From: Acidovorax sp.
GTDB lineage: Bacteria; Pseudomonadota; Gammaproteobacteria; Burkholderiales; Burkholderiaceae_C
Length of the DNA: 52,280 nucleotides
Reading direction: 5' to 3'
NCBI GenBank assembly: GCA_004210805.1
Contig: SDXZ01000010.1
Span: forward strand, 1 to 52,280
Position 1 is the first letter of the stretch, and each line of letters begins with the position of its first letter. A program made the translations under genes and the position numbers. Positions 18,132-25,983 of the stretch are shown one piece after another. The notes beneath the pieces are model-generated. The model saw only the letters and a list, made by a program, of their open reading frames with translations, made no database searches and was not told the origin of the DNA.

Positions 18132-19427
18132 ATGCCCGACGAGACCGCCATGAACACGACCACGACCACCAGCGCCCCCCATCTGCGCACGACCCTGCCC
18201 ACCGGCATACCGGCTGCCGCGCGCACTGCGCTGCGGCTGCTGCAGGGGCTGCAACACGGCAACCTCACGGTGCAGCTGCCCGACGGCACGCTGCAGCACT
18301 TTGGCCAGGGCGGCGGGCTCTCGGCGGCCATCACGCTCAAGAACTGGAACGTGTGCAGCGCCGCGCTCAAGTCGGGCGACATCGGTTTTGCCGAAAGCTA
18401 CATCGCGGGCGACTGGACCACACCGCACCTCACGGACCTGATCAAGCTCTTCATCGCCAACCGCCAGCAGGTGGAAGGCGTGATCTACGGCAGCTGGGCC
18501 GGCCGTTTGCTGTACCGCATCAAGCACCTGCTCAACCGCAACACGCGCGCCAACAGCCAGAAGAACATCCACGCGCACTACGACCTGGGCAACGCGTTCT
18601 ACGAGCTGTGGCTGGACGACACGATGAACTACTCGTCGGCGTGGTTTGAGGGCAATGCGGCGGGCGACATGCGCATGGCGCAGCACGCCAAGGTGCGCCG
18701 GGCGCTGCAGCAAGCAGGGGTCAAACCGGGCGACCGCGTGCTCGAAATCGGCTGCGGCTGGGGCGCGCTGGCCGAGATGGCGGCGACCGAGTTCGGCGCC
18801 TCGCTCACGGGCGTGACGCTCTCGACCGAACAGCTGGCGTTTGCCCAACGGCGCATGGCGCAGCACGGTGTGGGCGGCCAGGGTGCGGCGGCCCCACAGG
18901 TGGGCGCCGCCGGCAAGGGCGTCACCTGCGAGCTGCGGCTGCAGGACTACCGCGACATCCATGACGCGCCGTTTGATGCGATTTGCTCCATCGAAATGGT
19001 CGAGGCTGTGGGCCGCGAGTACTGGCCGACGTATTTCCAGTCCATCCACCGCCTGCTCAAAACCGGTGGCAAGGCCTGCATCCAGAGCATCGTCATCGAC
19101 GACAGCCTGTTTGATCGCTACATCAGCTCCACCGACTTCATCCAGCAGTACATCTTTCCGGGCGGCTGCCTGCCCTGCCCGCGCGAGTTCCGCCGCGAAG
19201 CCGCGGCCGCCGGCCTGCGCGTGGTGGACGAGTTCGCGTTTGGCCAGGACTACGCCGAGACGCTGCGGCGCTGGCGCGAGCGGTTTCTGGCGCAGCGCGC
19301 GCAGATCCTGCAGCTCGGGTTTGACGAGCGCTTCATGCACATCTGGGAGTTTTACCTTGCGTACTGCGAGGCCGCCTTTGCAATGCGCAACATCGATCTG
19401 GTGCAGTACACGCTGGTCAAGGACTGA
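18132..19427 (+). CDS. Cyclopropane-fatty-acyl-phospholipid synthase family methyltransferase
   Basis: 431 aa, only 3 bp after the DUF1365 gene. The SAM-binding motif is LEIGCGWGALAE (from residue 204). Family landmarks follow: HYDLGNAFYELWLDDTMNYS before it, QDYRDIHDAPFDAICSIEMV, and the YIFPGGCLPCP loop after it, which lies near the active site in CFA synthases. Known reaction: methylene transfer from SAM to a double bond of membrane phospholipid acyl chains; relatives in such clusters may instead methylate unsaturated chains as a step to furan fatty acids. A Gly/Ala-rich insertion (GGQGAAAPQVGAAGKG, ~residues 247-262) interrupts the methyltransferase domain between two conserved strands and is probably a surface loop. 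An in-frame ATG at 18150 is an alternative start. Confidence 0.92.
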   Translation: MPDETAMNTTTTTSAPHLRTTLPTGIPAAARTALRLLQGLQHGNLTVQLPDGTLQHFGQGGGLSAAITLKNWNVCSAALKSGDIGFAESYIAGDWTTPHLTDLIKLFIANRQQVEGVIYGSWAGRLLYRIKHLLNRNTRANSQKNIHAHYDLGNAFYELWLDDTMNYSSAWFEGNAAGDMRMAQHAKVRRALQQAGVKPGDRVLEIGCGWGALAEMAATEFGASLTGVTLSTEQLAFAQRRMAQHGVGGQGAAAPQVGAAGKGVTCELRLQDYRDIHDAPFDAICSIEMVEAVGREYWPTYFQSIHRLLKTGGKACIQSIVIDDSLFDRYISSTDFIQQYIFPGGCLPCPREFRREAAAAGLRVVDEFAFGQDYAETLRRWRERFLAQRAQILQLGFDERFMHIWEFYLAYCEAAFAMRNIDLVQYTLVKD

Positions 19428-19453
19428 CGCGGTGGCGTTTGCCAGAGCACATC

Positions 19454-20026
19454 ATGAATGCTATTAAAAAGATAGCTATCATCGCTTGTCTAATAAGCGC
19501 TGGAGCCGTATTTTGTTCAAACTTCGCCACTGCGCAGGAGTCCGAAGCCGCCGGGCCGCTGGCGGGCGCGCGGATGGTGGGCCAGGGCACGCTGCGGTTC
19601 CTGGGCTTTGATGTCTACCGCGCGCGGCTGTGGGCGTCGCCGGGCTTTGACGCCGCGGACTACGCCGCCCACCCGCTGGCGCTGGAGCTGACCTACCACC
19701 GCAGCTTTTCAGCCGAGGCGATTGCCAAGCGGTCGCTCGAGGAAATGCGCCGCGTCGGCGCTTTTACGCCCGAGCAGGCCGCGCGCTGGCAGCAGGCGCT
19801 GCAGGCCGCGCTGCCCGATGTGAAGTCCGGCGACCGCCTGCTGGGTGTGTACCGGCCCGGTGCCGGTGCGGTGTTCCGCATGGGCGGGCGCGTGGTGGGC
19901 GAAGTGCCCGACGCGGAATTCGCGCGCCTGTTCTTCGGCATCTGGCTGTCGCCGCAGACGTCGGAGCCCGCGCTGCGCCAGGCGCTGATCGCCCCGCCGC
20001 GCAGCGCCGCAGGGTCGCCGCCATGA
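19454..20026 (+). CDS. Exported chalcone-isomerase-like protein
   Basis: 190 aa. After the signal peptide the mature domain has the chalcone-isomerase-like pattern (GQGTLRFLGFDVYRARLW, ALELTYHRSFSAEAIAKRSL, VYRPGAGAVFRMGGR, FFGIWLSP). Bacterial members are not known to isomerise chalcones; many are exported, and some chalcone-isomerase-fold proteins bind fatty acids, which would suit this lipid cluster. The signal peptide (MNAIKKIAIIACLISAGA) is coded by the reverse complement of a dispersed repeat; its codons are far more AT-rich than the rest of the gene. The ATG at 19454 is preferred over TTG 19439 because it opens the signal peptide. The stop overlaps the next start by 4 nt. Confidence 0.85.
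   Translation: MNAIKKIAIIACLISAGAVFCSNFATAQESEAAGPLAGARMVGQGTLRFLGFDVYRARLWASPGFDAADYAAHPLALELTYHRSFSAEAIAKRSLEEMRRVGAFTPEQAARWQQALQAALPDVKSGDRLLGVYRPGAGAVFRMGGRVVGEVPDAEFARLFFGIWLSPQTSEPALRQALIAPPRSAAGSPP
19463..19519 (-). repeat. Dispersed ~50 bp repeat, copy 2 (antisense; codes for a signal peptide)
   Basis: On the minus strand it reads TGAACAAAATACGGCTCCAG, CGCTTATTAGACAAGCGATG, ATAGCTATC, colinear with copy 1 (GGCTCTAGCGCTTGTTGATA, AAGCGTTTGCAGCTATC). The host gene is on the plus strand, so the repeat is translated from its other strand here and gives KKIAIIACLISAGAVF. Confidence 0.7.
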
Positions 20027-21342
20027 CCGCCCCCGCCCCGCAGCCGCTCGGCGCCCGCCAGGGTCTTGCCTATGGGCTGCTGGGCCTGCCGCTCGCTTTT
20101 GTGGCGCTGCCGCTGTATGTGCTGCTGCCCAACCACTACGCGCGGGAGTTCGGCATGCCGCTCGCCACACTGGGCGCGCTACTGCTTGCGGCGCGGCTGC
20201 TCGATGCCGTGTCCGACCCGCTGCTGGGCCGGCTGTCGGATCACTTGTTTTCCCGATCCGCCCGCGCCGTTCTTGGAGTGGGCGCGGTGTCAGCCTGCGT
20301 GATGGCGCTGGGGCTGGTGGGCCTGTTCTTTCCGCCGGTGCAGGGGGCCGGCGCGCTCGCTGCCTGGGCCTTTGCGGCCCTGGTGGTCACTTACCTTGCG
20401 TACAGCCAACTGGGCATTGCGCACCAGTCCTGGGGCGCACGCCTGGGCGGGGACGAGCTGCAGCGCAGCCGCATCGTGGCGTGGCGCGAAGGTGCGGCAC
20501 TGGTCGGAGTGGTGCTGGCGTCGCTGCTGCCCGCGCTGGCGGGGCTGCCCGCCATGCTGGGCGTGTTTGTGCTGGCGCTGGGCCTGGGCTGGTGGGCCTG
20601 GAGCCAGGCGCCACGGCCTGCGGCACACAGCACCACCATGCCGGGGCAACCGGTGGGGCCCGCAGCGCATGTGGCGCTCTGGCATCCGTGGCGGCGCCCG
20701 GCGTTTCGCCGGCTGTTGGCGGTGTTTGTGCTCAACGGCATCGCCAGCGCCATCCCGGCTACGCTGGTGCTGTTCTTCATTCAAGACCGGCTGCAGGCCC
20801 CGCCCGCGCAGGAGCCGCTGTTTCTGGGCATCTATTTCGTGTGCGCCGCGCTGTCGATCCCGCTGTGGCTGCGCGCCGTCGCGCGTTTTGGCCTGGGCCG
20901 CACCTGGCTGGCCGGCATGGTGCTGGCCATTGCCGCGTTCTCTGGCACGGCCGGGCTGGGCGCGGGGGATGTGTGGCCGTTTGCGCTGGTGTGCGCGCTC
21001 TCGGGCGTGGCGCTGGGCACCGACCTGACCCTGCCCAGCGCGCTGCTGGCCGGCGTGATCGCGGCCGAGGGCGACAGCGGCCGGCACGAAGGCGCGTACT
21101 TCGGCTGGTGGAACCTCGCCACCAAACTCAATCTGGCTCTGGCCGCCGGCCTGGCGCTGCCGCTGCTCGGCGGGCTGGGCTACACACCTGGCACGCGCAG
21201 CGAGGCCGGCCTGCAGACCCTGAGCGTGGCCTATGCGGTGCTGCCCTGCGCGCTCAAGCTGCTGGCCGCCACCGCGCTGTATGCCCTGATATTGCGCCGT
21301 CCCCGGGCAGGCGCCGCCCTTCCCCTGCGAGGTACCCCATGA
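20023..21342 (+). CDS. MFS transporter (MFS_2/GPH-type)
   Basis: 439 aa with about 12 predicted membrane segments. The N-terminal half shows the MFS_2/GPH-like pattern LLAARLLDAVSDPLLGRLSD (residues ~50-69), containing the D-P-x-x-G-x-x-S-D loop; other segments include AYSQLGIAHQSWGARL and, late in the protein, GTDLTLPSALLAGVI and YFGWWNLATKLNLALAAGLA. It overlaps both neighbours by 4 nt, so it is translated as part of the lipid cluster. GPH members co-transport sugars or other solutes with cations; in this setting the substrate may be a lipid-related metabolite, but nothing in the sequence proves it. Confidence 0.87.
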   Translation: MTAPAPQPLGARQGLAYGLLGLPLAFVALPLYVLLPNHYAREFGMPLATLGALLLAARLLDAVSDPLLGRLSDHLFSRSARAVLGVGAVSACVMALGLVGLFFPPVQGAGALAAWAFAALVVTYLAYSQLGIAHQSWGARLGGDELQRSRIVAWREGAALVGVVLASLLPALAGLPAMLGVFVLALGLGWWAWSQAPRPAAHSTTMPGQPVGPAAHVALWHPWRRPAFRRLLAVFVLNGIASAIPATLVLFFIQDRLQAPPAQEPLFLGIYFVCAALSIPLWLRAVARFGLGRTWLAGMVLAIAAFSGTAGLGAGDVWPFALVCALSGVALGTDLTLPSALLAGVIAAEGDSGRHEGAYFGWWNLATKLNLALAAGLALPLLGGLGYTPGTRSEAGLQTLSVAYAVLPCALKLLAATALYALILRRPRAGAALPLRGTP

Positions 21343-21884
21343 CACTGAACCGACGCCACATCCTCACCGCCGCCGTGGCCAGCCCCGTGCTGCTGGCAGG
21401 CTGCGCGAACCAGAACCTCGCGGGCTACGCCAGCGAAAAGCCCGTGCTCGACCTGGCCCGCTACTTCAACGGCACCATCGACGCGCACGGCATCTTTCAG
21501 GACCGCGGAGGCCAAATAGTCAAGCGCTTCACCGTGGTCATGGTGTGCACCTGGACGGGCGACCAGGGCGTGCTGGACGAGGCCTTCACCTATTCGGACG
21601 GCAGCACGCAGCGGCGCGTCTGGCGCCTCACGCGCCACGCCGACGGGCGCTACACCGGCACGGCCGACGACGTGATCGGCGAGGCCCAGGGCCAGACGCA
21701 GGGCAATGCCTTTCGCTGGAACTACACGCTGGCACTGCCGGTGGACGGCACGGTCTACCACGTGCAGCTGGATGACTGGATGTATCTCATGGACGACCGC
21801 GTCATGCTCAACCGCGCGACCATGAGCAAGTTCGGCGTGCGCCTGGGTGAGATCACCCTGTCATTTACCAAGCGCGCCCCATGA
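21339..21884 (+). CDS. DUF3833 family lipoprotein
   Basis: 181 aa. It starts at the ATG overlapping the MFS stop. The signal peptide ends in the lipobox LLAGC (Cys23 region), so the protein is lipid-anchored, probably in the outer membrane. The DUF3833 core is evident: LDLARYFNGTIDAHGIFQDR, GVLDEAFTYSDGSTQRRVWR, ADDVIGEAQGQTQGNAFRWN and DDWMYLMDDRVMLNRATMSK. Its function is unknown. The domain resembles lipocalin-like barrels in its spacing of charged and aromatic residues, but this is only an impression. The stop overlaps the SDR start by 4 nt. Its constant company with a CFA-like synthase and a chalcone-isomerase-like protein suggests a shared envelope-lipid job. Confidence 0.85.
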   Translation: MTLNRRHILTAAVASPVLLAGCANQNLAGYASEKPVLDLARYFNGTIDAHGIFQDRGGQIVKRFTVVMVCTWTGDQGVLDEAFTYSDGSTQRRVWRLTRHADGRYTGTADDVIGEAQGQTQGNAFRWNYTLALPVDGTVYHVQLDDWMYLMDDRVMLNRATMSKFGVRLGEITLSFTKRAP

Positions 21885-22663
21885 GGCTGAACCCTCCCCA
21901 ACGCGATTGGCACGGCCGGCGGGCCTGGCTCATCGGCGCCTCCAGCGGCATCGGGCGGGCCACGGCTTCTGCGCTGTATGCCCGGGGTGCGCGCGTGGTG
22001 GTGTCGGCGCGCGATGCACACGCGCTGCAGGACTTTGTGCACGCCCACCCCGGCAGCGAGGCGCGGCCGATGGATGTCTCCGCCCCAGACCAGGTGCAAG
22101 AGACCGCAGCGCAGGTGCTGGCGGGCGGGGGCCTGGACCTGGTGTGCTACTGCGCGGGCACCTACCGCGAGATGCGCGCCACCGAGTTCGACCTGGCCGA
22201 CATGCTGCGCCACCAGCAGACCAACTACACCGGCGTGCTCCACGTGCTGGCCGCCGTGTTGCCCGCCATGCTGGCAGCGGCGGGCCGCGGCCAGCCGGGG
22301 CACCTGAGCCTCATCAGCAGCGTGGCCGGTTTCAGGGGCCTGCCCAAGAGCCTGGCCTACGGGCCCACCAAGGCGGCGCTCATCAACCTGGCCGAGGCGC
22401 TGTACCTGGACTTGCACGATGTGGGCATGGGCGTGAGCCTGATCAACCCCGGTTTTGTGTCGACCCCGCTCACCGCCGGCAACAACTTCCGCATGCCCGC
22501 CCTCATCACGCCCGACGCGGCCGCGGCGGCCATCCTGCAGGGGTGGGGTGAGGGCCGGTTCGATATCCACTTCCCCAAGCGCTTCACGCGGGTCATGAAA
22601 CTGCTGCGCGTGTTGCCGTATCGGTGGTACTTTCCGGCGGTCCGCCGCTTCACAGGTTTGTGA
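21881..22663 (+). CDS. Short-chain dehydrogenase/reductase
   Basis: 260 aa classical SDR. The cofactor motif is IGASSGIGRA (residues ~18-27); the NNAG-type motif is changed to YCAGTYRE; the catalytic triad is present as Ser146/147 in SLISSVAG, Tyr160 and Lys164 in YGPTK. The aromatic, basic C-terminus (HFPKRFTRVMKLLRVLPYRW, YFPAVRRFTGL) suggests membrane contact, as in SDRs acting on lipid-like substrates. It is translationally coupled to the DUF3833 gene by a 4-nt overlap. Reaction: NAD(P)-dependent oxidation or reduction of an unknown alcohol/ketone, plausibly an acyl-chain derivative in this cluster. Confidence 0.9.
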   Translation: MRLNPPQRDWHGRRAWLIGASSGIGRATASALYARGARVVVSARDAHALQDFVHAHPGSEARPMDVSAPDQVQETAAQVLAGGGLDLVCYCAGTYREMRATEFDLADMLRHQQTNYTGVLHVLAAVLPAMLAAAGRGQPGHLSLISSVAGFRGLPKSLAYGPTKAALINLAEALYLDLHDVGMGVSLINPGFVSTPLTAGNNFRMPALITPDAAAAAILQGWGEGRFDIHFPKRFTRVMKLLRVLPYRWYFPAVRRFTGL

Positions 22664-22668
22664 GTCCC

Positions 22669-23124
22669 ATGCAGCTCCCCGATACCGTCCTTTCCACCGA
22701 AGACGCCGTCACGCGCGTGGTGGCGTTCTTTGAACAGCTGTCGCCTGCGGATGTGGCCGCCCTGGGGGGCATCTACGCACCACTGGCGCGCTTCAAGGAC
22801 CCATTCAACGATGTTCAGGGCATCACCGCCATCCAGGGCATCTTTGCCCACATGTTCGAGGCGCTGGAGCAGCCGCGATTTGTGGTCACCGGCCGCGTGG
22901 TGCAGGGGCCGCAGTGTTTCTTGACCTGGGATTTTCTGTTCGCCTTCAAGAGTTTTGACAAAGGCGTGACCCAGACGGTGCGCGGCGCGTCGCACCTGGT
23001 GCTGGACGATCAAGGCAAGGTCACGCTGCACCGGGACTATTGGGATGCGGCCGAAGAGCTGTACGAAAAGCTGCCCTTGGTGGGCGGGCTGATGCGCTGG
23101 CTCAAGAAACGCGCCAACAGCTGA
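22669..23124 (+). CDS. NTF2-like (SnoaL-type) protein
   Basis: 151 aa from ATG 22669, five bases after the SDR stop. The fold signature is the opening helix (AVTRVVAFFEQLSPADVAAL), YAPLARFKDPFNDVQGITAI and the closing strand VTLHRDYWDAAEELYEKLPL. Such proteins are small cone-shaped dimers that bind or isomerise hydrophobic ligands; this subgroup is usually annotated as nuclear transport factor 2 family. It is the last gene of the cluster and converges on the minus-strand catabolic operon, with 22 bp between the stop codons. An upstream GTG-type extension into the SDR gene was rejected because homology to the family begins at MQLPDTVLS. Confidence 0.85.
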   Translation: MQLPDTVLSTEDAVTRVVAFFEQLSPADVAALGGIYAPLARFKDPFNDVQGITAIQGIFAHMFEALEQPRFVVTGRVVQGPQCFLTWDFLFAFKSFDKGVTQTVRGASHLVLDDQGKVTLHRDYWDAAEELYEKLPLVGGLMRWLKKRANS

Positions 23125-23146
23125 TCGTTGGCCTGTGATGCTTTGA

Positions 23147-24052
23147 TCACGCCACGGCTTTGATCCGCGGGTGCCCCGGCAGCGGCACAGCGCGCTGCAG
23201 CACACCTTCTGCCAGCCACAAGGCGCTGTTCCACGCGCGCTGCGCCACAGACGGCAGCGGCAGCTGCTGGTAGTCGTCATTGAAGACCTCAAAGCTGTAG
23301 TCGCCCTGGTAGCCCATGCCGTCGAGCGTGCGCACCAGCTCGGCCAAGGCCTGGCTGTGCACACCCTCGCCGGGAAACACGCGGAAGTGCCGTGCGGTGT
23401 CGATGCGCTCCTGCACGGTGCGCGTCTCCTGCCACATGAAGTCCGACAGCTGCACTAGGTAGATCTTCTCCGGGTCCACGTCGCCCAGCGCCGACAGCGG
23501 CGTGCTGGTGGCGAACTGGTGGTACGAGTCGATCGCCAGGCCGAGGTTGGGGCAATCGGCCTGCTCGACCGCGGCCCAGGCCTGGTGCACTTCGTTGATG
23601 TGCCGGCCCCAGGACAAACCTTCAAAAGCGACGCGAATGCCGTGGGGCAGTGCCAGCAGCGCCAGCTTGCGCAGGTCGCGCGCAATGGCGTCGGCGTCTG
23701 CCGTGGCGTGCGACGAGGTCGAGCTGCAGGCCAGCAGCACCGGCGCGCCCAGGTCGCGCGCCATCAGGATCATCTGCTTGGCGATGTCGACCTTGTAGCT
23801 GTGCAGGTGGCCTGACAGGCCCTCGAAGTCGCGCAGCACCTGAAAACCCGTGACGCGCAGCCCGCTGCTGCGCACCGCATGCACGGCGGCTTCGATGCCC
23901 TCGGGGTGGCCCACGATGTCGCGCGCGGCCAGCATGATCTGGCCAAAACCTGCGGCCTGGATGGCGGCGAGCTTGGCCTCCAGCGGCCCAGCCAGGCTGA
24001 TGGTGTCCATGCCGAAATCGGCGACGTTGCGTTGCATGGTGGATGTGCGCAT
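23147..24052 (-). CDS. Sugar-phosphate isomerase/epimerase (AP-endonuclease-2 fold), probable 3-dehydroshikimate dehydratase
   Basis: 301 aa TIM barrel with the metal-site pattern of the xylose-isomerase-like superfamily: Glu in VAFEGLSWG, Asp/His in LAIDSYHQF, Asp in QLSDFM, Glu in FPGEGV and the last Glu in YSFEVFNDDY. In pseudomonads the quinate/shikimate enzyme QuiC joins such a barrel (3-dehydroshikimate to protocatechuate) to a C-terminal HPPD-like domain; here the HPPD-like part is the separate neighbouring gene. GGAG precedes the ATG at 24052. It is the last gene of the TRAP-aroE operon. The activity call rests on context and fold; an unrelated isomerase acting on another hydroxylated acid is the main alternative. 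Confidence 0.78.
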   Translation of the reverse strand: MRTSTMQRNVADFGMDTISLAGPLEAKLAAIQAAGFGQIMLAARDIVGHPEGIEAAVHAVRSSGLRVTGFQVLRDFEGLSGHLHSYKVDIAKQMILMARDLGAPVLLACSSTSSHATADADAIARDLRKLALLALPHGIRVAFEGLSWGRHINEVHQAWAAVEQADCPNLGLAIDSYHQFATSTPLSALGDVDPEKIYLVQLSDFMWQETRTVQERIDTARHFRVFPGEGVHSQALAELVRTLDGMGYQGDYSFEVFNDDYQQLPLPSVAQRAWNSALWLAEGVLQRAVPLPGHPRIKAVA

Positions 24053-24082
24053 GGCGGGCTCCGGGGGCAGAGGGTCGGCAGG

Positions 24083-24982
24083 TCAGCGGGCGTCCAGCAC
24101 CAGCTCGAAGCTGGGCGCGCCGGCCTGCGCCCGCGTGAGCGCGCCGCGTGCCTCGGTGTGCACGCCGGTGGGCGACTCCACAAAGTCCACACCGCGTGCG
24201 CGCAGCGCAGTCACGGTGGCCAGCACATCGGGTGTGCCAAAGGCCACGCGCTGCAGCAGCTCCTCGGGGTCGGCGTCCAACGCGTCTACCAGCGGCTCGA
24301 TGAGCTGCCAGTGCAGCGTGCCGCAGGGGCTGGCCAGGATGCGGCCATGTGTGAGCACGCCGAAGGATTTGTCCGGGGACAGTTCGGCAAACCCGAAGAG
24401 CTCGCCGTAGAAGTGCGTCCAGTCCTGCGCGCGGCCCAGGCCGATGTACTGCACCACGCCGAACAGGTGCAGGCCTTGCAGGGAGGGCGGGTGTGGTTCC
24501 ACCGTGGGGATGGGCACAAAGTCCACGTCGTAGATCGAAAAGTCTTCCCACCGGTCCACAAAATAGATGCGGCTCGCGCCCACGCCATGGATGGCGGGGA
24601 TGTTCAGCTCCATCACCTCGACCTCGGTGTGCACCGCCCAGGCGCCCAGGTCGAGTACTCGGCGGTACGCGGCGGCAGCGTTGCCCACGCGGAAGGCCAC
24701 CGCGGTGATCACCGGGTTCTCCGTCAAGGCCGCGGGTGCGTGCACGCCCGAGCGCTCCTCGTCCTGGTGCGCGTTCACGATGATGTTCATGCCGCCCTGA
24801 CGGTACAGCAGCACCTCGCGCGAGCGGTGGCGCGCCACGGGCTTGAAGCCCATGCGTTCGAGCGCCTGGCCCAGCGCCTGCGGGCGGCTGGTGGCGTATT
24901 CGATGAACTCGACGCCCTGCAGGCCCAGGGGGTTGGGCAGCTCGCCCAGCGCTTCGCGCGCGGCCATCATCGGGGTGCTCAT
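24083..24982 (-). CDS. 4-hydroxyphenylpyruvate dioxygenase-like (vicinal oxygen chelate) protein
   Basis: 299 aa from ATG 24982, with AAGGAG eight bases upstream. Two VOC repeats are seen: an N-terminal one (GLQGVEFIEYATSRPQALGQ, LLYRQGGMNIIVNAH) and a C-terminal one with HPPD-type metal positions: His in LHLFGVVQYIGLG, a second His in CGTLHWQLIEPL and Glu in APSFELVLD. This is the exact domain layout of the C-terminal half of QuiC-type 3-dehydroshikimate dehydratases. Lying 30 bp upstream of the barrel gene, in reverse order relative to the fused enzyme, it probably partners it. A true HPPD would be longer (about 355 aa) and serve tyrosine breakdown, which the neighbours do not support. Confidence 0.78.
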   Translation of the reverse strand: MSTPMMAAREALGELPNPLGLQGVEFIEYATSRPQALGQALERMGFKPVARHRSREVLLYRQGGMNIIVNAHQDEERSGVHAPAALTENPVITAVAFRVGNAAAAYRRVLDLGAWAVHTEVEVMELNIPAIHGVGASRIYFVDRWEDFSIYDVDFVPIPTVEPHPPSLQGLHLFGVVQYIGLGRAQDWTHFYGELFGFAELSPDKSFGVLTHGRILASPCGTLHWQLIEPLVDALDADPEELLQRVAFGTPDVLATVTALRARGVDFVESPTGVHTEARGALTRAQAGAPSFELVLDAR

Positions 24983-25019
24983 GGGTTCAGCTCCTTGGGG
25001 TTGCAGCGGCCAGGCACGC

Positions 25020-25880
25020 TCAGCGGGCGCTGACGAGCCGGCGGAAGTGGGCGTCCATGCGCGCGGCATCCGGCGCTTCGCCCGTGAACAGCTCGAACGC
25101 GCCCACGGCCTGGCCCACGGCCATGCCGCCACCGTCCGAGACCCGGCAGCCCAGCGCGCGCGCCGCTTTGACCAGGGCGGTCTCGAGCGGGAAGTACACG
25201 ACCTCCGACACCCACATCGCCGGGCGCAGCAGGCCCACGTCCAGGGGCAGGCCGGGCAGCTTGTCCATGCCCGTGGGCGTGGCGTGAATGAGGCCACTGG
25301 CCTGGGCCATGGCGGCACTGAGGTCCGCTGCGCGCGCGCGGTCGCCGTACAAGGCATTCACATCGGCCGCCAGTTGCGCGGCGCGTTCGGGCTGGGCATC
25401 GACGATGCTCAACTGCTGTGCGCCCAGGCGCAGCACCGCATGGGCGATGGCCGCGCCGGCACCGCCCGCGCCCAGCAGCACCACGTGCGACAGGTCTGCG
25501 TGGGGCAGCGCACGGGTGAAACCCCAGGCCCAGCCGGAGCCGTCGGTGTTGTGGCCCACCAGCTTGCCGTCACGCACCACGACGGTGTTCACCGCGCCCA
25601 TGGCCTGGGCCTCTTCAGACAGGCTGTCCAGGTGCGGGATCACGGCCTGCTTGCAGGGGTAGGTCACGTTGCAGCCCGCGTAGCCCATGATGCGCGCGGC
25701 GGACAGCAGCGTGGGCAGCTGCGCAGGCGACGAGGCCGAGCGGTCCAGGTCGATGAGCTGGTAGTGCAGGCGCATGCCGTGGTGCTGCGCTTCTTCTTCA
25801 TGCAGCGCTGGCGACAGCGATTTTTGGATGCCGGCGCCGATCAGTCCGATCAGCACCTTGCGGGGGCTTGTGGTCGGCAT
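25020..25880 (-). CDS. Shikimate/quinate dehydrogenase (AroE/QuiB-like)
   Basis: 286 aa from ATG 25880; an in-frame ATG at 25928 would add 16 residues but has no Shine-Dalgarno sequence. Family landmarks: GLIGAGIQKSLSPALH (shikimate-binding Ser-x-Ser), catalytic Lys in CNVTYPCKQAV, Asp in GHNTDGSGW, the NAD(P) loop LLGAGGAGAAIAHAVL, and GGGMAVGQAVGAFELFTG at the end. The active-site pattern is complete. Being inside an operon with a TRAP importer and two dehydratase-type genes, it most likely oxidises imported shikimate (or quinate) to the 3-dehydro form rather than serving aromatic biosynthesis. The divergent GAGI in place of the GNP motif also suits catabolic paralogues. Confidence 0.85.
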   Translation of the reverse strand: MPTTSPRKVLIGLIGAGIQKSLSPALHEEEAQHHGMRLHYQLIDLDRSASSPAQLPTLLSAARIMGYAGCNVTYPCKQAVIPHLDSLSEEAQAMGAVNTVVVRDGKLVGHNTDGSGWAWGFTRALPHADLSHVVLLGAGGAGAAIAHAVLRLGAQQLSIVDAQPERAAQLAADVNALYGDRARAADLSAAMAQASGLIHATPTGMDKLPGLPLDVGLLRPAMWVSEVVYFPLETALVKAARALGCRVSDGGGMAVGQAVGAFELFTGEAPDAARMDAHFRRLVSAR

Positions 25881-25983
25881 GGTGGTCTCGAAGTGCGCTG
25901 TCGGGGGATCGGGGAGCAGGGTGCTCATGGGGCAAGGAGGTGGGCGCGCCGCGGGGGCAGCGCGCCGGGTGGGGAAGGTGGGA

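Noticed and set aside
17205-19340. A 711-codon minus-strand frame
   Set aside because: It is the shadow of the DUF1365 and CFA-synthase genes, both of which have clear family motifs.
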